The notes under the pieces: generated by a model | Seen by the model: the letters and a program-made list of their open reading frames with translations, nothing else | What the model was told of the DNA's origin: nothing | The model's database searches: none | Shown: positions 1 to 10,423 of the stretch, piece after piece | How positions within the stretch are numbered: position 1 is the stretch's first letter | Layout: the number at the start of each line of letters is the position of its first letter | DNA from: CAWKEY01 sp963696315 | GTDB lineage: Bacteria > Pseudomonadota > Gammaproteobacteria > Methylococcales > Methylomonadaceae | Assembly: GCA_963696315.1 (NCBI GenBank) | Contig: CAVOJU010000030.1 | Location: 148,517-212,516, forward strand | Length of the DNA stretch: 64,000 nt | Direction: 5' to 3' | Program-made: the position numbers and the translations under genes

Positions 1-129
1 TTGGCAGACGAGCCGCCGTGCGATGCGATAAAGCTGATTTTCATTGGGTTGTCCGTTTTCGATATGAATATGGCTCAAGAAATAAGTTTGCGGGCAGAAT
101 TGTTCAGCATATTCTGGGTAGTTGTTCAC
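1..129 (-). CDS. possible partial CDS downstream of hypE
   Basis: An open frame on the minus strand begins at a GTG near position 129, overlaps the last 26 bases of hypE and runs off the window edge without a stop. The readable product is about 43 residues and includes HIHIENGQPNENQLYRIA. I do not recognise the family. Support comes from the tight overlap with hypE, as expected for translational coupling at the end of the hyp operon, and from the lack of stops. The fragment is short and the ribosome binding site is weak, so it may be chance. Confidence 0.3.
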   Translation of the reverse strand, partial: MNNYPEYAEQFCPQTYFLSHIHIENGQPNENQLYRIARRLVCQ

Positions 130-1151
130 CGCTCAGTAAGTCCAGTACCCGGCTGATGCCCATTGTAGTATGCAAGCTTACCATACCTTGCCCGTGGGTT
201 GAGCGAACGGAACCGATCCGGCGCGCCTGCCGGCCTAAGGGATGCTGCCAAAGTAGCGACAAAGCCCGGTCGTTCTGTGATTCGGGTACAAATACGGCAA
301 ATGCGCCTTCATTGGCAATATAAAGAGGATCAAATCCTAAAATTTCACAGGCGCTGTTGACATTCTGCTGGATGGGTAACGTGCTCTCGTTAATCTCGAT
401 GTGATGATGCGAGGTGTTTGCCAGCTCGATGAGAGCGCTGGCAAGCCCGCCGCGGGTCAGGTCTCTCATGCAATGGATGTCAATGCCGCCTTCAAGCATG
501 CTCTGAACCAGACCGGAAACATCAGCGCAATCGCTTTCTATGCTGTGTTCAAAGTTCAAACCTTCGCGTTCCAGCATGACGGCAATGCCGTGCCGCGCCA
601 GATCGCTGTTAATGATGATGCTGTCGCCCGCCTGAATGCGGGAAGGATTAACGTTGATGTTTTTGTCAATTAGGCCAATGCCGGCTGTATTAATATATAG
701 CCCGTCACCTTTGCCGCTATCGACTACTTTAGTGTCGCCGGTTACGATCAGTATGCCGGCCTGTTGTGCGGCGTGCTGCATGGACTGGATGATGCGCTGC
801 AGGTCTGTAATCGCGAAAACCTTCTTCAATGATCAGAGAACAGCTCATGTATAGAGGTTTTGCGCCGCTCATGGCAAGGTCGTTTAAAGTGCCGCATACA
901 GCCAGCTTGCCGATATCGCCGCCAGGAAAAAACAGCGGTTTTACGACATAAGAATCAGTCGTAAAGGCAAGATTGGCCCCGTCGATGTTGACGACCGCGC
1001 TATCGTGTTTCTGGTTTAAAACAGGATTGTTGAATGTCGGCTGGATGACGCTGTCCAGCAATTGTTGCATCAGGCGGCCACCGCCGCCATGGGCCATCAC
1101 TATCTGTTGATATTGCAGCGGCAGCGGGCAGTTTAACTTTAAATCAGACAT
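104..1151 (-). CDS. hypE: HypE, hydrogenase maturation protein (apparent frameshift)
   Basis: HypE dehydrates the thiocarboxamide on its C-terminal cysteine to a thiocyanate, which supplies the CN ligands of the [NiFe]-hydrogenase iron. Seen: the N-terminal AHGGGGRLMQQLL glycine-rich motif of this AIR-synthase-like family, and the C-terminal PRIC that carries the acceptor cysteine. The reading is split. The N-terminal frame runs from ATG 1151 to EEGF, and the remainder continues in another frame as AITDLQRIIQSM. One extra base near 812-816 explains this; the joined product is about 348 aa, normal for the family. The ATG lies two bases past the hypD stop, so translation is probably coupled. 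A consensus error is more likely than a true null, but this cannot be decided from sequence. Confidence 0.88.
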
Positions 1152-1152
1152 G

Positions 1153-2238
1153 TTAATGACGGCGGTAGCGGTGATAGGCTGCACAGGCGCCTTCGGATGA
1201 AATCATGGTGGCGCCGAGCGGATGTTCCGGCGTGCAGGAGCTGCCAAATTCGGGACATTGCGCTGGTTTAAGCAAGCCTTGAAGAATTTCACCGCTGCGG
1301 CAGCTGGCTGATTCCTGGGTGTTGATGTCACCTACGGCAAAGCGCTGTTCAGCATTCCAGTCGTCGAATTCAGGTTTTAATGCCAAGCCGCTGGCGGCGA
1401 TTGCGCCTAGTCCTCGCCAATTTCTGTCGACGACATTGAAAATTTTCTGCATGAGTTGTTGAGCCGGCAGGTTGCCTTGTTCAGTGACCACTCGGCTGTA
1501 TTCATTTTCAACCTGATAGCGGTTTTCTTCGAGTTGCTTGATGCACAGAAACAGCCCATGCAGAATGTCAAGGGGCTCAAAACCGGTGATTACAATCGGT
1601 ATGCGGAATTGGGCCGATAATGGCAGATATTCATGGTAGCCCATAATCGCGCACACATGTCCAGCACCCAGAAAGCCCTGCACTGTGTTGTCAGGCGAGG
1701 CGAGCAGCATGTGCATGACCGGCGGCACCCGCACGTGGCAAATCAGCAATGAGAAATTTTTTAGATTGAGTTGCCTGGCTTGATGAGCTGCCAGAGCGGT
1801 AGACGGCGCTGTGGTTTCAAAGCCCACGCCAAAAAATACGATTTGTTTGCCGGAGTTTTGCTGGGCAATGGTCAGTGCATCCAGGGGTGAATAGACGATG
1901 CGTATGTCGGCGCCCTGTGCCTTGAGGCTGAGCAGGTCGTGGTGGGAGCCTGGAACGCGTAGCATGTCGCCAAATGAACAAAAAATAACCTCAGGCAAGG
2001 CGGCAATAGCCAGCGCTTTATCGATGTAGTCGAGCGGCGTTACGCAAACCGGACAGCCCGGGCCATGGATTAGGCTGATCGCATCAGGCAAAAGCTGATC
2101 AATGCCATATTTGATAATGCTGTGCGTCTGGCCTCCGCAGACCTCCATGATAGTCCAAGGCCGGGTTGTAATGGTCTTTATAGCGGAAAGCAGGTTTTTA
2201 GCCTGAGCAGGGTCGCGATATTCATTTAGATATTTCAT
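1153..2238 (-). CDS. hypD: HypD, Fe(CN)2CO assembly scaffold
   Basis: HypD is the iron-sulfur scaffold that, with HypC, carries the Fe(CN)2CO group before transfer to the hydrogenase large subunit. The 361-aa product has the family signatures EVCGGQTH (residues 32-39) and HGPGCPVC (58-65), and a C-terminal cysteine cluster (CRSGEI, AQCPEF, SSCTPE, EGACAAY) that fits the [4Fe-4S] site. Length is normal. The ATG at 2238 is preceded by a strong AGGAG-type site. Unusually, this leader is present twice in tandem (see the repeat at 2236-2350). hypE follows directly. Confidence 0.97.
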   Translation of the reverse strand: MKYLNEYRDPAQAKNLLSAIKTITTRPWTIMEVCGGQTHSIIKYGIDQLLPDAISLIHGPGCPVCVTPLDYIDKALAIAALPEVIFCSFGDMLRVPGSHHDLLSLKAQGADIRIVYSPLDALTIAQQNSGKQIVFFGVGFETTAPSTALAAHQARQLNLKNFSLLICHVRVPPVMHMLLASPDNTVQGFLGAGHVCAIMGYHEYLPLSAQFRIPIVITGFEPLDILHGLFLCIKQLEENRYQVENEYSRVVTEQGNLPAQQLMQKIFNVVDRNWRGLGAIAASGLALKPEFDDWNAEQRFAVGDINTQESASCRSGEILQGLLKPAQCPEFGSSCTPEHPLGATMISSEGACAAYHRYRRH

Positions 2239-2350
2239 GCAGGACTCTCCTGTCCAGCAGCCTTCGAGGCTGTGAATTTGTTCCAGACATATTTATCATG
2301 CAGGACTCTCCTGTCCAGCACCTTTGAGGTTCTGATTATGGTTCCAGACC
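2236..2350. repeat. tandem duplication of the hypD leader
   Basis: Two imperfect copies, offset by 61 bases, lie between hypC and hypD. The first 24 bases of each are identical (starting CATGCAGGACTCTCC at 2236 and at 2297 on the plus strand), and GTTCCAGAC near 2280-2288 and 2341-2349 closes each copy. On the minus strand each copy carries an AGGAG ribosome binding site and an ATG. The upstream ATG (2299) opens a reading frame of about 25 codons that overlaps the hypD start. Confidence 0.85.
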
Positions 2351-2356
2351 AATGTC

Positions 2357-2602
2357 TCATGAGGGCTTGTCAAGTGCGCATAAATCCTGAAATGCCTGTA
2401 GACTGGCCTGCGCTTCCTCGGCATCCACCATGGCGATAGCGAAGCCGGCATGGACGATGACATAGTCATTGATTTTGGCGTCAGGCACATAGGCCAAACT
2501 GATTTCCCGGGCGATGCCGGAAAAATCAATGTGTCCTGTACGCGCCAGTGGGTCGGTATCGTTAGACACGCTGATAATTTGGCCGGGTACTGCTAAGCAC
2601 AT
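2357..2602 (-). CDS. hypC: HypC, hydrogenase maturation chaperone
   Basis: HypC is the small chaperone that binds HypD and delivers the Fe(CN)2CO unit to the hydrogenase large-subunit precursor. The 81-aa product starts MCLAVPGQI, with the essential cysteine at position 2, the hallmark of the HypC/HybG family; length is typical. The start lies five bases after the hypF stop, so the genes form one unit. The C-terminal half is less conserved, which is usual. Which hydrogenase it serves cannot be told, as no structural subunit is in the window. Confidence 0.96.
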   Translation of the reverse strand: MCLAVPGQIISVSNDTDPLARTGHIDFSGIAREISLAYVPDAKINDYVIVHAGFAIAMVDAEEAQASLQAFQDLCALDKPS

Positions 2603-2607
2603 GGGGG

Positions 2608-4872
2608 TTATCCGGTATATTTTGAGGCATACAGCTGACCGATAGCCAGTCCGCCGTCATTAGGGGGTATTTTTTCATGGCTGTATACCTGAAAGCCAGC
2701 GCTTTTTAATTTGGCAGTGGCATTTCCAGCCAAACAGGCATTTTGAAAGCAGCCGCCGCTGAGGACTATAGCGTCTTGTCCGGCACGCATCGCAATGGCC
2801 AGGATGATTTCTGCCAGCGTGTTGTGGACTTTGACGGCAATGAGCTCGGCTGGGCAGTGTTTGCAATCTTCCAGTAACTGTTCGATGGTGATTTGCCAGT
2901 CAATGATCAGTGGCTCCGTCAATTTCAAGTGAAAAGCATAATGTTCGGCTGAAACCGCCGATGCCGCTAGGGTTTCCAGCGCCATGGCGGCTTGGCCCTC
3001 ATATTGATTGATCTGGCACACGCCCAGCAGGCTGGCGATGGCATCAAATATACGTCCGGCGCTGGTGCTGAACGGGCAATTGAACTGTTTCATTAGTGCA
3101 AGTTGCAACAAATTTAGTTCCTGTGTCGAAAAGGCGTCCAGAACAGGCAGGTCTTTGCGTTTGAATAAGTCATCTGCAAATAGCGTATACAGCAAACCTA
3201 ATCCTGAGCGCCGGGGTTCCAGGATGGCTTTGCTCGCGCCCGGCAGAGGCAAAGGGCGGAAATGGGCGTAGCGTTGAAAGCCGGTTTGCTCAAGCAATAA
3301 AAACTCGCCGCCCCACAATGTATGGTCGCTGCCCAGACCCGTGCCGTCCCAAACAATGCCTAACAGCGGCGGTTCCAGTTCATGTTCGGCCATGCACGAC
3401 AGAGCGTGCGCATAATGATGTTGAACCGGCGTTTTCGGCATTGTCATGGTGGCTGCCAATTGATTGCTGCTGTAGCCGTTGTGCAGATCCTGCATGATGC
3501 GGGTCGGGAGGGTCTGATAAAGTTGTTGCAGGTCGTTTAACGTGGCCAAAAATTGCTGTTGTGAGGCTTCGGAGTCAAGATCGCCCAGGTGCTGACTGAG
3601 TATGATGTGTTGATCATGGCTGATGGCGATGGTGTTTTTAGACTGTCCGCCAACAGCCAGGGTGTCGGGTATGCTGGTGCTTAGGCGGACGGGTAACGGT
3701 GTATAGCCGCGGGCGCGGCGCAAGACCGTGATTTTGCCGCCGATGAGACGGACGATGGAGTCATCCAGCGGACGCAGAATAGGCCGGTTATGGGTCAGAA
3801 AATAGTCTGCGATGCCGGTAAGCCGGGTTAATGCCTGCTGGTTATCGATACAGATGGGTTCATTGTGACGGTTGCCGCTGGTCATCACAAGGGGCTGGCC
3901 GAATGCTCGTGTCAGCAAGTGATGCAAAGGCGAGTATGGCAGCATGATGCCGAGCAGATCGCTGCCGGGCGCGACGGCTTTGGCAATTCGCGGCCCTTCT
4001 TTTCGTTTTAATAGCACAATGGCGGCAGCATAAGAGGTCAGCGCCTGCTGCTCAAGCGTGTTGATAAAACAAAGTTGTTGTGCACTTGCCAGGTCGGCAG
4101 TCATCAGGGCAAGCGGTTTTTGCGGACGATGTTTTCTTAAGCGTAATTGCTCAATGGCCTGCTCGCTGCTTGCATCCGCGCACAATTGATAGCCGCCGAT
4201 GCCTTTGATGGCGACGATTTTACCGTCACGCAAATGCTCGACGGCGGTCATCAACGCTGAGTGTTTTTCGGCTAGCCGATTTTCCCGTGCATCCAGCAAT
4301 GTCAGCTGCGGGCCACAGTTTGGGCAGGCAATGGTTTGAGCATGAAAACGCCGGTTGTCTATCGCCTGATAGTCCTGGGCGCATTCCCCGCAGATTTGGA
4401 ACTGCGCCATGCTGGTTTGAGCGCGATCATAGGGTTGCTGGTGTGTGATGCTGTAGCGCGGGCCGCAGTGGCTGCAGCTGGTGAACGGATACTGATAAAA
4501 GCGGCTGGCAGGGTTAAAAATGTCCCCTACGCACTCTGGGCAGCTGGCTATATCGGGCAGTATAAAGACTGATTTGTTGCCGTCAACTGTGCTGGCTTTA
4601 ATCTCAAAGCCGGTGAAATAAGCCAGCGGGTGTTTGCTTAGGGCCAACGATTTGATGTCCGCAAGCGGCGGTAGCTGCGTGTTCAGGTTATGCAGGAATT
4701 GCCGCTGCAGGGCTGTGTCGCCCTCAATAGCGATGGTTAAGCCGGCCGGCGTGTTTGCGACCCAGCCATTTTGCTGAAACTGCCGGGCAAGGCGAACAAC
4801 AAACGGCCGAAAACCGAGTCCTTGCACAAAGCCTTTAATATTGATTTGCAAGTGTTCGCTGTTAATAGCCAA
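2608..4872 (-). CDS. hypF: HypF, carbamoyltransferase for hydrogenase cyanide ligands
   Basis: HypF uses carbamoyl phosphate and ATP to carbamoylate the HypE C-terminal cysteine. The 754-aa product shows the full family layout: an acylphosphatase domain (KGFVQGLGFRPFV, about residues 13-25), two zinc-finger pairs (C111/C114 with C133/C136, and C161/C164 with C183/C186), a YrdC-like middle and a Kae1-like C-terminal domain with HHYAHALS and the glycine-rich GGCFQNACLAGN near the end. Length is standard. It is the first gene of the hypFCDE unit and is divergent from secA across about 110 bases that must hold both promoters. Confidence 0.97.
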   Translation of the reverse strand: MAINSEHLQINIKGFVQGLGFRPFVVRLARQFQQNGWVANTPAGLTIAIEGDTALQRQFLHNLNTQLPPLADIKSLALSKHPLAYFTGFEIKASTVDGNKSVFILPDIASCPECVGDIFNPASRFYQYPFTSCSHCGPRYSITHQQPYDRAQTSMAQFQICGECAQDYQAIDNRRFHAQTIACPNCGPQLTLLDARENRLAEKHSALMTAVEHLRDGKIVAIKGIGGYQLCADASSEQAIEQLRLRKHRPQKPLALMTADLASAQQLCFINTLEQQALTSYAAAIVLLKRKEGPRIAKAVAPGSDLLGIMLPYSPLHHLLTRAFGQPLVMTSGNRHNEPICIDNQQALTRLTGIADYFLTHNRPILRPLDDSIVRLIGGKITVLRRARGYTPLPVRLSTSIPDTLAVGGQSKNTIAISHDQHIILSQHLGDLDSEASQQQFLATLNDLQQLYQTLPTRIMQDLHNGYSSNQLAATMTMPKTPVQHHYAHALSCMAEHELEPPLLGIVWDGTGLGSDHTLWGGEFLLLEQTGFQRYAHFRPLPLPGASKAILEPRRSGLGLLYTLFADDLFKRKDLPVLDAFSTQELNLLQLALMKQFNCPFSTSAGRIFDAIASLLGVCQINQYEGQAAMALETLAASAVSAEHYAFHLKLTEPLIIDWQITIEQLLEDCKHCPAELIAVKVHNTLAEIILAIAMRAGQDAIVLSGGCFQNACLAGNATAKLKSAGFQVYSHEKIPPNDGGLAIGQLYASKYTG

Positions 4873-4929
4873 GCCTTTTGTTGAGTCCGGTAACGGCTGT
4901 TTTATCTGTAATAAATACAGTGGACGGTA

Positions 4930-4935
4930 TATAAT
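4930..4935 (+). promoter_or_regulatory. candidate secA -10 box
   Basis: A perfect TATAAT lies about 50 bases before the secA ATG in the hypF/secA divergent spacer. No good -35 hexamer is seen at 16-18 bases upstream, so it is only a candidate. Confidence 0.4.
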
Positions 4936-4982
4936 CCCATACTTTGATTTAATTATTTACTAAATTCACACCGGAAAAAAAC

Positions 4983-7701
4983 ATGCTGGGTAAGCTGGTT
5001 AGATTAGTTGTAGGTAGCCGTAACGACAGGCTGGTAAAGAAGAAAGCAAGGCTGGTTAAAAAAATTAATGCCCTGGCTTCGGACTACGAAAAGTTATCTG
5101 ATGAGGCGTTAAAAGCCAAGACACAGGTGTTTCGTGACCGGCTGGCGCAGGGTGAAAAACTCGACAATCTGATCCCGGAAGCCTTTGCAACCGTTCGGGA
5201 GGCTTCAACGCGGGTCTTCGGCATGCGGCATTTCGACGTGCAGCTGATTGGCGGCATGATACTGCATGACGGCAAGATTGCCGAAATGAAAACCGGTGAA
5301 GGCAAAACCCTGATGGCGACACTGTCGGCGTATTTGAACGCCTTGCCGGGCCGTGGCGTGCATGTTGTTACGGTTAATGATTATCTGGCCAAGCGCGACT
5401 CCGAATGGATGGGCCGGCTTTACAGTTTTTTGGGCATGACAACCGGTGTGATTATCAGCCAGATGGACAATGGCCCTCGCCGGCAAGCCTATGCGGCCGA
5501 TATCACTTACGGCACCAATAATGAATTCGGCTTTGATTATCTGCGCGACAATATGGCATTTAGTCTCGAACAGAAAGTCCAGCGCGACTTAAGTTTTGCC
5601 ATCGTAGATGAAGTCGATTCCATTCTTATCGATGAAGCCAGAACCCCGCTGATTATTTCCGGCCCCACCGAAGAGGGCACGGAAATCTACATGAAAACCA
5701 ATGAAATCGTGCCTTTTCTGACCAAGCAGGAAAAGGAAGATGGGCCGGGTGATTATAGCGTTGATGAAAAAGTACGCCAGGTCTATTTGACTGAAGAAGG
5801 CCATGAACGCGTTGAGCGCTTGATGGTTAAACATGGATTAATGGTCGAAGGCAGCAGTTTATACGATGCCGCCAATATACGTCTGATGCATTATCTGAGC
5901 GCTTCAATGCGCGCCCATGCTCTGTTTCAGAAGGATGTGCATTACATCGTTGCGAATAATGAAGTCATTATCGTTGACGAGTTCACCGGGCGCACCATGC
6001 ACGGGCGGCGCTGGTCTGAGGGCTTGCATCAAGCTATTGAGGCCAAGGAGCAGGTTCCCATTCAAAATGAGAACCAGACCCTGGCCTCAATTACCTTCCA
6101 GAACTATTTCCGTTTGTATGAGAAGCTGTCAGGGATGACCGGTACCGCCGATACCGAGGCCTTTGAGCTGAACAAGATTTACGGTCTTGAAGTGGTCGTG
6201 ATTCCGACGCATCGCCCGATGATTCGTAAGGATATGGGCGATGTGGTATATCTGACCGCGCGTGAGAAATATATCGCCGTTGCCGAAGATGTCAAAGCAT
6301 GCGTACAACGTGGACAGCCGGTGCTGGTGGGCACGACCTCGATTGAAAACTCGGAACGGACTTTCCGCTCTGCTAAAAAAACAGGGCATCAAACATGAAG
6401 TCTTGAATGCCAAGCAGCATGAGCGCGAGGCGCATATTGTTGAACAGGCAGGCATGCCGGGCGCGGTCACCATCGCCACCAATATGGCCGGCCGCGGTAC
6501 CGATATTGTGCTCGGCGGTAATTTGGAAGCAGAGCTGGCGGCATTGGGCTCTGATGCCAGTGCAGAAGAAAAGGGGCAAGTGCGCGGCGCCTGGCTGGAT
6601 CGTCATGAGCAGGTAATCGCCAGCGGTGGCTTGCATGTCATCGGTTCGGAACGCCATGAATCGCGCCGTATCGATAACCAGTTGCGAGGCCGTTCCGGCC
6701 GTCAGGGCGATCCGGGTTCGACCCGTTTTTACCTGTCTCTGGAAGACGATCTGATGCGAATTTTTGCATCTGAACGGGTGGCCGGTTTAATGCAAAAACT
6801 GGGTATGGGTGACGGTGAAGCTATTGAGCATCCCTGGGTGACCCGGTCCATTGAAAATGCTCAGCGTAAGGTGGAAAGTCGGAATTTTGACGTGCGTAAG
6901 GAAATTCTGGCCTATGACGATGTCGCCAATGATCAGCGTAAGGTGATCTATGCACAGCGCAATGAGCTAATGGCAGCGAGCGAAATTTCCGACATAATCT
7001 CGGCGATACGCAAAGATGTCGTCAATAACGTGATCAGCCAGTATATCCCCGCCAAAACCATGGTTGAGCAATGGGATGTAGATGGCCTGGAAGAGCATCT
7101 AAAGCTGGAGTTTAATTTGGAAATTCCGGTGCGCAGAATGCTTGATGAAGACCTGTCTTTGAATGAAGAAACCTTGCGTCAACGTATTGTTGATACGCTG
7201 GAGCAGCAGAATAAAGAAAAAACCCGGCAGATTTCACCAGAAGTCATGCAGCATTTTGAAAAATCGGTCATGTTGCAGGTGCTGGATAACAGCTGGAAAG
7301 AACATTTGGCGGCCATGGACTATTTGCGTCAGGGCATTCATTTTAGGGGCTATGCACAAAAGGACCCCAAGCAGGAATACAAGCGCGAAGCGTTTGAAAT
7401 GTTCACGCATCTGCTTGAGCACATTAAACATGAAGTAGTCACCATTTTGGCCAAAGTTCAGGTCAGGCAGGAAGAAGATGTCGAAGCTATCGATGCCCAA
7501 AGGCAAGCGCCCAAGGAGATGCGTTTTGAGCACGCAGAAGTCTCTGCCTTGGATGATCAAGAGCTGGCGCAGCAGGATGATGCCCCAGAAAAGAATGAGC
7601 ATCAGCCTTTTGTTCGTATGGGTCATAAAGTTGGCCGCAACGAACCTTGTCCTTGCGGTTCGGGCAAAAAATTCAAGCAATGTCACGGTAAATTAAATTA
7701 A
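4983..7701 (+). CDS. secA: SecA, protein translocase ATPase (apparent frameshift)
   Basis: SecA drives preproteins through SecYEG at the inner membrane. Seen: the N-terminal nucleotide-binding domain with Walker A MKTGEGKTLMA (about residues 102-112), DEVDSILIDEARTPLIISG, the DEAD-like second domain with TNMAGRGTDI and LRGRSGRQGDPG, and the C-terminal zinc motif NEPCPCGSGKKFKQCHG that binds SecB. The frame breaks after IENSE, near 6360: one extra base is present, and the second frame resumes at LSALLKKQGIKHEVL. Repaired length is about 905 aa, matching the E. coli protein. Because SecA is essential, the break is most likely a sequencing or assembly error. secB lies about 4 kb away on the other strand. 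Confidence 0.95.
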
Positions 7702-7810
7702 TACGGAAAAAGCCTGTTTCCCCCAAGCAGGGTGAGCGGAGCAAATGAGCGCAGCCGAGTGGAGCTAGTCCCAGTTGATTAGCGGTATAGCTCGAGACAT
7801 AAAGAAGAAT

Positions 7811-7836
7811 CTGGCCTGGTCATGGCCAGTTTTGAT
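7811..7836 (+). terminator. candidate Rho-independent terminator after secA
   Basis: CTGGCC and GGCCAG form a 6-bp stem with a 7-base loop, followed by TTTTGATTT. It sits about 110 bases after the secA stop and ahead of glgP. Confidence 0.5.
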
Positions 7837-7895
7837 TTCATTTTATTTGCTCTGATAATTTAATTATTACAGTAACTTAACCATTAACCTCTTTA

Positions 7896-10409
7896 GTGAA
7901 CAGGACTATGATGCCACATAGAAGTTTTAAAACCAGTAAACCCAAAACAACCATTACCAAACTCCCCCATTTAGGCATGGGTCAATCGGACATAATAGAA
8001 GATTTCAGGCGCTATTATGGGCACCGGCTGGGACGAGATGAAAACTGCCGGTCACCGTATTATGCTTATGAGGGATTGTCGCTGGCCGTTAGCGACCGGC
8101 TCATAGAGCGATGGAAACGGACCTTTAACGCATGCAAGGAGCAGGATTGCAAGAGAGCATTCTATTTGTCGATGGAGTTCCTGATGGGGCGCACATTGAG
8201 CAATGCCATGCTCAATCTGGGCATTCATGATGTGTCTGAAAAAGCCATGTACGAGCTTGGACTGGAGATTGAAGAACTGCTCGATAGCGAACCGGACGCA
8301 GGCCTCGGGAACGGGGGTCTCGGGCGCTTGGCGGCTTGTTTCATCGATAGCTGCGCAACCTTGCAGCTTCCTGTTATGGGTTACGGTTTGCGCTATGAAT
8401 ACGGCATGTTCTTACAGGCTATCGATAACGGTGAACAAATAGAAAAACCCGATCATTGGCTGCGTAATGGCAATATATGGGAACTCGAGCGACCTGAATA
8501 TGCGCAAAGAATCAAGTTTGGCGGCCGTACCGATGTGCATAACGACGAAAACGGCAAACGAAGAGTCTCCTGGATCGACACGCATGATGTCTTGGCGGTT
8601 CCCTTTGACACGCCAATACCTGGCTACCGGAACGGGACCGTGAATACGCTCCGCTTATGGAAAGCCACGGCGACGGAAGAGTTCGATTTACAGGAGTTTA
8701 ACGCCGGTGATTATGCCGAATCGGTAGCCGCCAAAAATACCGCCGAAAACATCACCATGGTGCTGTATCCCAATGATGCCAATGAAAACGGCAAAGCCTT
8801 GCGTTTGCGCCAGCAGTATCTGTTGGCTTCTGCGAGTTTGCAGGATGTGATTGCCAACTGGGTGGGCCGGCATGGCAATACTTTTTCCGAATTTGCCGCT
8901 AAAAATTGTTTTCAGCTAAACGATACCCATCCCAGTATTGCGGTTGCCGAACTCATGCGGCTCTTGGTGGATATCCACGGGCTGCCTTGGGATGAGGCCT
9001 GGAAAATTACCCGTAACACCATGGCTTATACCAATCATACGCTGTTGCCGGAAGCGTTGGAGCGCTGGTCAGTCAATTTGTTCAGGCAGTTGTTGCCGCG
9101 CTTGCTGGAGATCATCTTCGAAATCAATGCCCATTTTATGGCGGAAGTATCCGCGCATTGGCCCGGCGATAAAGAGCGTCTGGCGCGCATGTCGTTGATT
9201 GAAGAGGGCGGCGAGCAGCAGGTAAGAATGGCGTACTTGGCCATTGTCGGCAGTTATTCGGTAAATGGCGTGGCAGAATTGCATTCGAAGCTGTTGCAGC
9301 AAGGTTTGTTTAGGGATTTTTACGAATTATGGCCAAAAAAATTCAATAATAAAACCAATGGTGTAACGCCTCGCCGCTGGCTGGCTGCCTGCAATCCCGA
9401 GCTGGCCGAGTTAATCACACAAACCATCGGTGACGCCTGGATAACGGATTTGTCGGAGTTGAGGAAACTTGCCCCTTATGCGGATGACAAGAAGTTTCGT
9501 AAGCTTTGGTATGACATCAAACAAAATGCCAAGAAAAGACTGATTGAGTTTAAAAAACAGGAGTTTGACATCGACCTGGATGCGAATGCCCTGTTCGATG
9601 TTCAGGTAAAACGAATTCATGAATACAAGCGTCAGCTGTTGAATGTGCTGCATGTGATTCACCTGTATGACCGCATTAAACGGGGTGATACCGCAAACTG
9701 GACTGATCGCTGCGTCCTGATTGGCGGCAAAGCAGCGCCCGGCTATTACATGGCGAAAAGAATCATCAAGTTGATCAACAATGTTGCCAATGTCGTTAAT
9801 AACGATCCTGATGTGGGTAATAAATTGAAACTGGTATTCATGCCGAATTACCGGGTTTCTGCCATGGAAAAGATTTGCCCGGGAGCGGATCTTTCCGAAC
9901 AAATTTCCACGGCCGGTAAAGAAGCTTCCGGCACCGGCAACATGAAATTAATGATGAACGGCGCCTTGACAATTGGTACGCTGGATGGCGCCAATATTGA
10001 AATTCGCGAAGAGGTTGGTGAAGATAATTTCTTCCTGTTCGGCTTAACCGAAGATCAGGTAGAGGCAATGCGGCATCATTACGATCCTGCCGCCATCATC
10101 GAACACGATGAAGATCTGCGCAGGGTTTTGCATCTGGTGGAGTGTGGGCATTTTAATCAGTTTGAGCCCGGTATTTTTGACGATATTTTGTGTTCAATAA
10201 AAAGCCCGCATGATCCGTGGATGACGGTTGCCGATTTCCGCAGCTATATCGATGCGCAAAGGCGCGTTGAAGAGGCCTATCGGGATCAAGATCACTGGAC
10301 GCGCATGAGCATTTTAAATTGCGCGGCCAGCGGCAAATTTTCGACCGATCGGACAATCGCCGAATACAATAACGACATCTGGAAATTGTCCCCGGTTAAG
10401 TGCCGATAA
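7896..10409 (+). CDS. glgP: glycogen/starch/alpha-glucan phosphorylase
   Basis: This PLP enzyme releases glucose-1-phosphate from glycogen. The product (up to 837 aa) has the phosphorylase signature EASGTGNMKLMMNGALTIG with the PLP-binding lysine, the N-terminal ESLAMEFL-like stretch (YLSMEFLMGRTLSNAML) and GNGGLGRLAACF; length is typical. The longest frame opens at GTG 7896, but ATG 7908 or 7911 with a short AGG upstream is equally plausible; the true start is within these 15 bases. The stop overlaps the longest trmL frame. A transferred or duplicated origin is not suggested by the sequence. Confidence 0.95.
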   Translation: MNRTMMPHRSFKTSKPKTTITKLPHLGMGQSDIIEDFRRYYGHRLGRDENCRSPYYAYEGLSLAVSDRLIERWKRTFNACKEQDCKRAFYLSMEFLMGRTLSNAMLNLGIHDVSEKAMYELGLEIEELLDSEPDAGLGNGGLGRLAACFIDSCATLQLPVMGYGLRYEYGMFLQAIDNGEQIEKPDHWLRNGNIWELERPEYAQRIKFGGRTDVHNDENGKRRVSWIDTHDVLAVPFDTPIPGYRNGTVNTLRLWKATATEEFDLQEFNAGDYAESVAAKNTAENITMVLYPNDANENGKALRLRQQYLLASASLQDVIANWVGRHGNTFSEFAAKNCFQLNDTHPSIAVAELMRLLVDIHGLPWDEAWKITRNTMAYTNHTLLPEALERWSVNLFRQLLPRLLEIIFEINAHFMAEVSAHWPGDKERLARMSLIEEGGEQQVRMAYLAIVGSYSVNGVAELHSKLLQQGLFRDFYELWPKKFNNKTNGVTPRRWLAACNPELAELITQTIGDAWITDLSELRKLAPYADDKKFRKLWYDIKQNAKKRLIEFKKQEFDIDLDANALFDVQVKRIHEYKRQLLNVLHVIHLYDRIKRGDTANWTDRCVLIGGKAAPGYYMAKRIIKLINNVANVVNNDPDVGNKLKLVFMPNYRVSAMEKICPGADLSEQISTAGKEASGTGNMKLMMNGALTIGTLDGANIEIREEVGEDNFFLFGLTEDQVEAMRHHYDPAAIIEHDEDLRRVLHLVECGHFNQFEPGIFDDILCSIKSPHDPWMTVADFRSYIDAQRRVEEAYRDQDHWTRMSILNCAASGKFSTDRTIAEYNNDIWKLSPVKCR

Positions 10410-10423
10410 AGCCAAACAGCGAT

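Noticed and set aside
6351..6366. Programmed frameshift in secA
   Set aside because: No slippery heptamer or following hairpin is visible, and SecA is not known to use one; an error is simpler.
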